From assembly GCA_004431415.1 (NCBI GenBank), contig QPMI01000416.1, positions 620,001-684,000 on the forward strand: 64,000 nt of DNA. The letters run 5' to 3'. The position numbers and the translations under genes were made by a program. Source of the stretch: Cyanophora paradoxa. Lineage: Eukaryota > Glaucocystophyceae > Cyanophorales > Cyanophoraceae. Numbering within the stretch: the stretch's first letter is position 1; every line of letters begins with the position of its first letter. Of this stretch, positions 45,480 to 54,880 are shown piece by piece. Under the pieces are notes generated by a model. The model made no database searches. It was not told where the DNA came from and worked only from the letters and a program-made list of their open reading frames with translations.

Positions 45480-45771
45480 TCCGCGTCAGCTGCAGCGCTC
45501 CGCCAGCCCCGCAGCTGCGAATCCACGGCGCTGCATCTGCGCACACTCCCCGCGAGCAGCCGTAGCTTCTCTGACTTCCTGTGGGTCTAACGGCGGTACC
45601 GGTGTCTTCGCGCTTCTTGGCGTCTCTTCGCTGGCCCGGAGGACTCTGAAGTCGCCGGTTCGGCACCGCGCGAGCTCACTTTCCGCGAAGCGCAGCCCCT
45701 CGGCGCTCTCGTCGCCGGAACCTCCACGAGATGCAGTAGGAGCGCGGACGAGGCTTGGCGAGCTTTTAGGC
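45480..45771. promoter_or_regulatory. Shared promoter region, large gene (-) and CDC50 gene (+)
   Basis: Only 292 bp separate the two divergent start codons, so both promoters must lie here or overlap the first exons. GC-rich, with no TATA-like element recognised. Its position is the only evidence. Confidence 0.45.
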
Positions 45772-48567
45772 ATGGAAGGAGCCCCAGGCGCCGAGGCGCA
45801 GACCCGGCGGCCTCCGGGAACCGCCTTTAAGCAGCAGCGGCTGCCAGCTAAGACCCCGCTGCTCACACCCGTTGTGGTGATAAGCTTCTTCTTCGTCGTC
45901 GGCATGGTCTTCCTCCCGATTGGGATTGCGCTCCTGCGGACGAGCCAGGGCGTCACCGAGGTGCGGCCGCCCCGCTTAGCGCTCCCCTGCCCTGCATTCG
46001 TCACGGCTCAGCCGGCGGCCAGGTCCGCCAGATGTACTCAACGCCCGAGAACCCCAACGTGGCGCACTGCAGCCCGGCCACGCGCTCCCAGGCCTGCACG
46101 GTCAACGTTACCGTGCATGTCCCGACGACCATCAAAGGCCCCGTCTACTTCTACTACACGCTCGACAGGTTCCACCAGGTGCGCCGCTCCGATCCCCGGA
46201 GCAGGCGCGCAGCCCCGCCCCGGGCCCGCTGACGCCGGTGCGCGCCTAGAACTATCGAGCTTACGTAAAGGTGTGCATCCGCTGCCCCGCTGCGCTCCGC
46301 GCGGCTCGCCGCCCCGGCCCGCGGCCGCCCCCGACTGACCCGCCGCCCGCAGTACCGGAGCGACCTGCAGCTGCGCGGCGAGCCAGTAACAAAGAAGCAG
46401 CTCGTGCGCCCTTTGCGATGCGCCGCGCGCCGAACGCGGCGCGCTCACCGCCGCGCCCGCAGGACACGGCGTGCAAGAACTACTTCGTTCGCCCGCCGCC
46501 CGCGCCCCGCGCCCGCCCGCCCCCCGGCGCCGGCGCGCCCTCGAACGCGCCGTGCCGCAGCAAAACCCTCCCGGGATCTCCAACTGCGATCCGAACGACC
46601 CGACGAAGCCATGGTCTGCCCCCGCCCCGCCCCTCCCGCCCCGCCCGCCCGTCGCCTCGCCGACGGGGGCCCCAGCTGGAGCCCCTGCGGCCTGGCCGCC
46701 ATGTCCCTCTTCAACGGTACCCCCTTCCTTTTCCTTCCTTTCCCTCCTTTCTCTGCCTTAAGACGCGGCGCGGCGCCAGACACGTTCCCCGCCTTTGTCG
46801 CGCTGAACGCGTCGGGCCTGGAGCCCGGGACGGACCTGACACGGAGGTGGAGCGGCTCGGAAATCAGCTGGAAATCCGACCGCGCCAAGAAATTCTCGAA
46901 CGGCCCGGCCTGCTCCAAGGTCCGCCCCCCCGCCAGCCTGCGAGGGCGCCCCTCTAAACAAAAGGAACGTGCAACCGAGCCGAACCGCCGCCGGCCGCTC
47001 CCTCGCAGGTCAAGGGGTACGCCTTCCCGGGACAGTCCCCCGAGATCGCCTTCGCAGCGATGCGCAACGCGAGCGGCGGCGGGTGCGCGCGGCTCTCGCT
47101 TCTCCTCTCCTGTACCCCCCCCCCGCCCGAGCCGAGCCGAGCCGGCCGGACCCGCGGCAGGCCCCTCCCGGCGGCGGCCTACTGCTGGACCGACATAGAG
47201 GCGGAGGACTTCATCGTTTGGATGGCGCGTTCTGATCCCGCCCGGGGCCCGTCTAGCGGCTCCCCCCCCCCAAATAGAGGCGGCGGACTTTATCGTTCGG
47301 GTGGCGTTGCGATTCCGCCCCCCGCTCGTCTAGCAGCTCCTTCGCCCCGCCCTCCGGCCCGCCCGCCCGTCCCTTCTAGCCCAGTTCTTAGCGTCCTAGC
47401 CCCGTTCTTCTTCGATTGGATGGCGCGTTCTGATCCCGCCCGGGGCCTGTCTAGCGGCTTCGCCCCGTCCCGCCGTCCTCCCGCCCCCCCGCCCCCCGCC
47501 CCGCCGCTCCCGCCCCGCCGCCCCCGCCGATCAGTCCGATGGCGTTATGATGCCACCCCTCCGCCGGCGTTACGCTTATGGGCCGTCCGGCAGCTCCGCC
47601 CCGCCCTCCCCCCCGCCCGCCTCTTTTTTCATAGTCTCAGTCTCTAGCCGCCCCGCCCTGCGGCCGCCCGCCTCCCGCCCCCGACGCCCGCCGCCTGTAG
47701 TAGCTGCCTTGGCTGAGATCGCATGGGCCGGCCCAAGCTAGCTACAGAAAACATGGGCTGAGAGAAATGGGCCGTCCGTGCCTCGACCACGCGTTCGGTT
47801 CCTTGTTCTCATTGCAGCCGGCCTCTCTTGCAGCCCCGCCCTGCCGCCCGCTCCCTTTTAGCCATCGTCCCAACCCCACCCCCGCCCCGCCCCCATCCTG
47901 ACGAGTACCTCCTCTTCTGCAGCGGATGGCGGGCCTACCCAGTTTCCGCAAGCTCCACCGGGTCATCGACGGCGACCTCCCCGCTGGTACCCCCTTCCCT
48001 ACCCCCCCCCCTCCCCGCACCCCTCTCCGCCCCCGCCCCCCTCCCTCCCTCCCCCTCCCCCCACCTCCCCCGCGTTTCTCATGCGCCTTTCGCCCCCTCG
48101 AAGGCACTTACACCTTGACCGTCAACAACGGTTGGTTTTTTTGTTTGCCCTCGCCGTACTAGCGCGTACCCCCGTCACGCCCGTCCCACACAGTGTACCC
48201 CACCGCCGCCTTCGGAGCGTCGAAAGGGGTCCTCCTCACCAGCATGTCTTGGATGGGGTACGTCGTCCCGTCTCCTTCCTTCTCTCTCTCTCTCCCCCCC
48301 CCGCCTCGCCCGCAACACCCCACCCTGATTCGCGTACCCCCAGGGGGCGGAACGACTTCATTGGTCTCGCTTACCTCGCCTCGGGTACGCTGTGCATTCT
48401 CGTCGGCGCCGTTTTCCTCGCCAAGCACCTCCACTCCCCCCGGTGCTTTTTTGCGCTCGACGCCGACTATGCGTACCCCCGCTCACGCTCCGGGGTACAG
48501 GAAACTGGGCGACCCAAGGTTCTTGGTGTGGAGCCGGCAGTTGAAGCGTACGGCTGGGCCCAGCTAG
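45772..48567 (+). CDS. CDC50/LEM3-family P4-ATPase (flippase) beta subunit, complete
   Basis: CDC50 proteins chaperone P4-ATPase lipid flippases out of the ER and form part of the active complex. Fifteen exons join to 378 codons including the stop with all phases consistent: 45772-45960, 46023-46178, 46250-46270, 46353-46403, 46463-46486, 46561-46613, 46676-46716, 46780-46919, 47009-47082, 47161-47224, 47923-47986, 48104-48130, 48194-48257, 48344-48442, 48501-48567. Family landmarks: FKQQRLPAKTPLLTP, first membrane helix VVVISFFFVVGMVFLPIGIA, GPVYFYYTLDRFHQ then NYRAYVK, WSPCGLAAMSLFN, FIVWM joined to RMAGLPSFRKL, and the second helix region NDFIGLAYLASGTLCILVGA. Length is typical. Exons of 21, 24 and 27 bp are unusually short. 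Intron 10 starts with GC at 47225; the family consensus FIVWMR-x-A-x-L-P fixes this border. Exon 2 could start 9 bp later. Confidence 0.93.
47161..47470 (+). repeat. Exon 10 end with partial copies inside CDC50 intron 10
   Basis: The end of exon 10 (GAGGCGGAGGACTTCATCG through the GC donor at 47225) is copied at about 47270-47340 with mutations, and its last part plus the first about 40 bp of the intron at about 47405-47470. The copies make up much of the 700-bp intron 10, far longer than the other introns of this gene. Confidence 0.85.
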
Positions 48568-49354
48568 GTAACGCCCCGAGAGCGGGCCTGGTCTCTTAGG
48601 TAACCGTAGTTTATGGTAGACGTACACAGCACTTAAACCATGAAAAGCTAGCTATTTCAACCGTTGTATTTATTGTCTTAGTCAGATCCCCTGTATCGGA
48701 ATGCGATTTTATGCGCGCGCAATCGAATTCGAAGCGCCGAATTGCATGCATAATCATGAGCTGTAGCTATATATAGCCGCAGCTGGCGATCACGAGAAGA
48801 GGAGCCGGCAGTACCCGGCACTGCTGCAGTGCCGCCTCACGGCTCCACGATGGCTCGACCGACTCCGAACTCCGAAGTTCGGATCCGGATCCGGATCCGC
48901 CGATCATGAACCGACCGACGACCGACGGTGCGCAGAATGAACCAGTTTCATTTTTTTTCTCAAGATGAACCAGTTTTCATGTTTTGAAATATTTGGTTTT
49001 TCACTGTTCGCGCCCTTCAGCTGGCCAATCAGCGCTACGTTCACTAGGGCTAGCGTCGAGGCGGCCGGGCGCCGTGAGCTCGAGCAAGCTGCAGGCTACA
49101 GTTGCAGTTCGCGCGCGCGCTGGCCATGGACTGCGCACGCGGCATCGCAATTATTGAATTGATCAAGCTGCTGAGCTCAGCGGCTCTAGCTCCAGCCGCG
49201 CCGCTGAGCTCGAGACCAGTTGTGACCCCAAGCTTGAAGGCTGCAAGCTTCATGATCAGACTTCAGCCGCTGAGCGCGCAGGGCGCTCTAGATCTAGTCT
49301 GGGAGGAAGCGGTAGATCTAGAGCCGTGCGCGCTGCAAAGCAGAGCGCTCGAAG
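48568..49354. other. Intergenic region CDC50 to first DUF4832 gene
   Basis: AT-richer DNA after the CDC50 stop, with a GGATCC-type triplet repeat near 48886-48900 and a repeated AATGAACCAGTTT-like element around 48935-48985. The last 150 bp before 49355 are the probable promoter and 5' UTR of the next gene. No gene is seen. Confidence 0.5.
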
Positions 49355-52300
49355 ATGGCCTCGACGGCGGGGGCGCACGTCCGCGCGCGTGCGCTTCGCT
49401 TGGCGCCGACCGTTGTGACCGCTGCAGCACTGCTCTCCGTCTTTGCGCTGTCTTGTGCGCTGCAGCTGCAGCCGGCCGTCGGCGAGCATTCGCGGAGTGC
49501 GCACATTGATGCCGATGTGTCGCCGACGCGTATGCACGCGCATGCGGCTGCCGAGGCTCCGGCAGCGGGCTTTGCAGTTGATTGTGCTCCCGAATTCGCT
49601 TCAACATTCTGCCACCGACCTTCTGCAGCTGCGCCTGGGCCTTCCGCGGGCTCCGGGTCCCATGGCCAGGATTCGGACGCCGAATTCGAAGTCGACTCCA
49701 CTCTAGATCTGAGCGAATTCGATGGAGCGGCCGCAGAGGACCCGAGCTCCGAGGAAGCGGACACGGGGAGGACGGATCGGGAGGAGCCCTCGACAGCCTA
49801 CACATACAATTTCCCCATCGCGTCTCGCGGCCTGCTGCAGGTTGCGCAGACCTCTTTCAACGCATTCCCCTCGCTTCTGACACGGATCTCGGTTCGTCGA
49901 GCCCCGCCTATAGCTAGAATTAATATTTGCACAATCGCAAGCTCTTAGCCCACTGAAACAAATGCGTTCGCAGGGAAGCCTCTCGGGCCAGGGCGTCACG
50001 GTCCTTCGTTCAACATCGACGATCTGCAGAGACGGCGACACAAACGACTGCTGGAACGATTACATCGAGGTACAATACATATGTGCAGAAAATCCTACCA
50101 CTGCATGTACAGAACTTGGCAATAATTGTGCGCAGTTTCTCAGCCGCACCACATCTCCAGGCCGCTCGGTCACCAATTTCCGCGTCCCGCTGCCCTCCGG
50201 CGTTTCCGGCGCGTCACTCACGTCGGCATCCGTGACCGTGCGCGTTCGAGGTGCGCACAACGAGCTGAGAGTCCGCAGAATTATCTTCTAGCTCCTTTTT
50301 GCAATTAAGCCATTGATGGCACGATTATTTTTAGGTCACGCGATCTCGTTTGTTCGCTGGACGTGGTCGATCCTGAACGTCAACACCGGGGCTTACCTCG
50401 TCATCGGCGATAACTCGGCACTCCCCAGCTGGTACCGCCCAAGCTGTATTCAATCGCCGGCGCGAGCTTCAAGTTTAATTTCAAGGGTGATTTAACGTGC
50501 TCGTGGTTATCGATTGCAGGCGCTGGGCGCGGCTCACATTCAACATTCCGGCGCCCTTCTCGCGCTTCGTCAACCCCACCACTCGTGCTATTACCATCCG
50601 CCAGCAGGCCGCATGTGCGTGTGGACGACAGAATGTTAGATTAAAGTTTTTCGATTGAATGTCTCTCTGGGCGATCTCGCATCCGCAATATGTTTATGTA
50701 ACGCGCATTGTTGCAGCGGGCGTGAACGCAGAGCTGCTGGTGGATCTGACGCAGGTGGTCTTTACTACGGGCGCCGTAGTATCCCCGCCGACGACGCCCC
50801 CGCCCGTGACGCCTCCGACGGCGACGCCAACAACGCCGCCCGTCGTGCCGCCCGCACCAACGACGTCCCCCGTCGTGCCGCCGCCTCCGCCGCCGCCGCC
50901 ACCGACCACCCCTCCGCCCACGACGACGACAACAGTCACGAAGCAGCTCGTGTTCAGCGCCGCCAGCGCCGCCGGGGCGCAGCCCATGAAAGGCATGGCT
51001 TAGCTAAAGTGCTACCTTCATCTTTTTTGTTCTGCTGTAATGCTCTGCCTTTTGCAGGGTGGGTGCAATTTTGGCCTTATACGGCGTCCTCCGCGGTGTC
51101 AGGTGTCTTCAGCACACTGGAGCTCACGTACGGTGCTCGCGCTTTTCTATTGAATCAAATCTAAAGAGGATTTGAATTGTTAAGAACGCATGAATCTTCA
51201 TGCATTAGTTCCCCTCCGCGACGTGGTGCTGGGAACTTCGACGTACAATTGGACCGCCTTGGAGTTCATTTTGAACGACGTCGCCTCCCGGGGCCGGCAG
51301 GTGCGGTGCTCATGATGATCAGCATATTCAGTGGCCTCGACCGCCGAAGATAATGCTTTACGCTGGCTTAGCGAGCTCGCTATCTTCGCAGGCCATCGTT
51401 CGCTTTTACATGGACTATCCTGGGCGTCCATCTGCGATTCCTCAGTTCCTCCTTGAGGCGGGAGTGCCAACGTTCTCGCACTCTTTCTTTGGGTCTGGAT
51501 CGAGCCCCGACTTCAACAACGCGCTTCTCCAGGCGCGGCCGCGACCGGACTTCTTGGCTTTTCTTTTTGAATTTACTTTATGCTCCGCGGTGTTCGATTG
51601 TGTCTGCATTTAATTTACTCGAGTTCTGCTTTGGCTCGCAGACGACGCTGCTTAACTTCATCGCGGCGTGGGGGGCCCGGAGCGATGGAGATCCTCGCAT
51701 AGGAACGATCCAGCTGGGCCTCATTGGTGTGCATTCGTTTATGAATGAATATGTTTGATCCTGGTTTTTTAATTGAGCCCCGCGCAGGGTTCTGGGGCGA
51801 GTGGCACACGGTTCGAATTCGCTCACAATACGATTGCAATATATTTCTGGCCGCGGCCGCGGCTGCTACTTTTATTTAATTCGATGTACATCTGATCATA
51901 ATCATGAAAATTCCGCAGTTCCCGGCGCCCTCGCAGTTCGACATTCCACAGTCTCTCAAGGACGCAATCGCGCGCGCTTACACGCAGGCAAGTACATAAT
52001 TATAATAGCTAAAATGCCGCTTCGACCTAAGATTCGCGTGCACTTTCAATTTCATTTTAAACGTTTGGTCTCCCTGGTAATCGTGGTGATTTGAAGTTTT
52101 GTGAATGTAACATCGGAGCCTCTAGAATTTTATTTTTTTGTTTTCAGATATGCAATGCTTTTTTATATTTACACTAAGAGATTCGCGAGAAAATGTGCTT
52201 AGAAACTGTTTGGTTTCTCAATCCCTGCAGGCTTTCTCGACAACTCTGCTCGCTGCGCCAGGGCCGACGAACGTTCCGGCGAACGTTCCTCTCGGCTTCC

Positions 52301-53618
52301 ATCACGACTCCTTTGGTGCGTCAATAATATAACATTGAATCTTAAGCATCCCGCTGGTTTTTTATTAAGCGAGCGATACTCGGGCAAGTTTAATCTTAAT
52401 CTGATTGAAATAACGTTAATCTTGAGCTTCCCGCTCTTTGCTTATCGATCGACCGATGCTCGCGATCGGCGCAGTTTACGAGACACTCGACGATGGCCGC
52501 TCGTGGACGTTCCTAACGCTCCTGCGCACGGCGGGCCTTCCGGAGCGATGGAGGACAGAGATCATCGGCGGCGAAGTATTTCCGGATTATCAGGTAGGGT
52601 GTTTATTTCTTGCAGCGCCTTGATCTTTCCTTTTTCATGTACTTGATGATCGTGTACTGAGAGCAACGTTGCCTTGCAATGGACGTCGATCAGACTTCGA
52701 TTTGGAACGCCGATCCCGCGGCTGGCCCCAACGGCGCCCGCCTCGACACGTGAGCGCAGTCGCCAATAAAAATGCCGAAAAGCTGATATACGATCGCAAG
52801 CTTAAGCGGGATTTCTTTGCGAGCTGATGTCCGGATTGCAGTTGTACCCAGCTGACGCACGCTTCGTGGATGGTTAATCAGCGCGCATTCCAGAATGCGT
52901 TCACAACATCTTTCTGGTCACCTAGCACTGTCTGCACCCCGTCGTTCTATAATATATGGTCCTATCTCTCTTCGAGCTTGCTGATCATTCCTCGAGCAGA
53001 TCGCCCGCATCAATGCGGCCGGCGCGAGCTTCGGATACAACCTGCACGCCAGCGTCGCGACCTTCCCCTCGCGGCTCAGCCGAACGTCGGCGATGCCGGT
53101 CACCCTCTCGATTGAGAACCGCGGGGTGAGGCTCTGATATTGATGTCGCGTCCTGCGCGGCCTCGTCGGATTAAATTTAACATCTTTTGAACGCGCAGGT
53201 GGCGCCCTTCTACTACCGGCGAGCGCGAAGTATTTCTAGTATTTTCCCCCGCGCGTTTCTGACATCCGTCGACGTCGCAGCTGGCAGGTCGAATTCGCGC
53301 TCCGGACAGCCGCGGGCAGCGTCGCCTTCTCCTGGCCCGTGGACTGGGACGTGCGTTTGCTTCACATATATTCGGCTCCTGCCGCCGCCGCCGATCGACC
53401 CGCGACCCATGGCCACTGCGCAGATCCGCACCGTCCTGCCGGGCCCCGCGGTCACCTTCGCGGCCTCCCTCGGGCCGGTCGGGACGGGCGTCCCCGGGGG
53501 CTCGTACACCCTCTCGCTGCGAGTGGTCAACCCGCTCGCGAACGGCTTCCCGCTCTGCTTCGCGAACGCCGAGCAGGACGGGCCCTGGCTCTCCATCGAG
53601 TCTCTTTCTCTGGCTTGA
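49355..53618 (+). CDS. Secreted DUF4874/DUF4832 glycosidase-like protein, copy 1
   Basis: Exon 1 (49355-49891) starts with a signal peptide (TVVTAAALLSVFALSCALQL) and an acidic spacer. Exons to about 50620 form a beta-rich, possibly carbohydrate-binding domain (GQGVTVLRSTSTICRDGDTN, RWARLTFNIPAPFSRFVNPT). A Pro/Thr linker (50780-50930) leads to the domain typical of DUF4874 and DUF4832: AIVRFYMDYPGR, LLNFIAAWGARSDGDPRIGT, GFWGEWHT, RWRTEIIGGEVFPDYQ, HASWMVNQRAFQNAF and FGYNLHASVATFPSRL, ending near FALRTAAGSVAFSWPVDWD and a TGA at 53616. These families are predicted TIM-barrel glycosidase-like enzymes; substrate unknown. Introns are GT-AG and often AT-rich. A similar gene follows 1.3 kb downstream. 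Exon borders near 53210-53420 are approximate. Confidence 0.8.
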
Positions 53619-54880
53619 TAGGTTTCTCAGCTGCAGCTGCAGTCTCTGATTCTGATCATGACTATCATATGCATGATCATATAGCTATAGTGAAGATGGT
53701 TCCGGCCGGATCCGACCATAGTATACACTGTGACAGCTCATTGCCCGCTCAGAGGTCTTGATGCTGATAACGAATATTTGCAATATTTACGAAATTCAGT
53801 GTACGGTTATTCAGTGGTTATTATACCGTTGGCTCGTTGGTTCGAATTGCATTATTTTTTGGGGGGGGGGGAGGGGGCAGGGGTGGGCGGGGAGGGATAG
53901 AGAGAGAAGATGGTCCGACGGTCGTTTTGCAGCGGTGCGAAAAAGGGCCTTCAGTGGTTATTATCATAGTATACCGAATACTGAATAACGATTGCTGCGG
54001 AATACTGAATATCGAATCGCTGTCAATGGTTCCTTGGGTGGGGGGGGGGGGGAATAGAAGTGGGAGGGGGGCAGGTGAGGAGGGGCAGAGAGACGTTTTT
54101 GCAAAAGTGGACGTCGCATTAAGAACACCACGGCACAAGTCCTATAGCTAATGTCCTGATTGACGCGATTGGGAGGGGGGCGGGTGAGGGGGGGCAGAGA
54201 GAGGATGGCCCTTTTTGCAACAGCGCGAAAAAGGGCCTGGTCTTTTCTCGAAATAGTGAGCGTCTCATTCAATGATTATATAATTAGAAATAATTATCGT
54301 CCTGAGTCGACGCGTTCTTCCGGGCGAATCAGCGCATAATTGAACCGATCGAAGAGGAAGTGCCGGCGCATCATTGAACCAATCTCGATACCGCCGGGCC
54401 GGTTCGACTATCGAAAGTGGTTGCGAATATTGCAGCCGATTGATTCATGCACGAAATGTGATGTGGGTTTGATGTTGACGTCGACTAAAACCTTTTTGTG
54501 CTGGTTCACGAAACCCGGTGACCTCCAATATCTAGTTCTAATTCTGAAGTCTAGTTCTAGTTCTAGTTCAACATCAGCGATTGCAGCCACGCCACAATTT
54601 CGCAAGTGGTTTGTTTACGAACCCCACGAGCTCGCGACTCGGCGAGCTCGAGCTTCATGATCAGCAGCGCGTGCAGCAGCGCAGGGCGCACTCGCGCCGC
54701 GGCGATCGTGACAGCAGATATACGAGCGCTTCAGTCGGCTAGGCTGCGAGCTCGAGGTAGCATGCGCAGTCGCCGAGCCGCACTGCATGCGCAAACGTTA
54801 ACGCAGAGCAAGATCTAGACTGAGATCTAGAGCGCTCGCGATACAACAGGTTATAATTAGGCCCGAGGGTCGACGTCTCG
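53619..54880. repeat. Intergenic region with imperfect repeats
   Basis: Between the tandem DUF4832 genes. Between 53810 and 54250, blocks such as CAGTGGTTATTAT, GCGAAAAAGGGCCT and GGGGGGCAGGTGAGG-type G-rich stretches next to GGGGCAGAGAGA recur two or three times. Further down are CTAGTTCTAGTTCTAGTTC (about 54548-54567) and AGATCTAG elements (about 54810-54830). No gene is seen. Confidence 0.6.

Noticed and set aside
45486-46004. Minus-strand open frame over the start of the CDC50 gene
   Set aside because: Antisense shadow; the plus strand carries an unmistakable CDC50 first exon.
49263-49805. Minus-strand open frames opposite exon 1 of DUF4832 copy 1
   Set aside because: Shadow of the signal-peptide exon, and the same kind of shadow occurs opposite copy 2.
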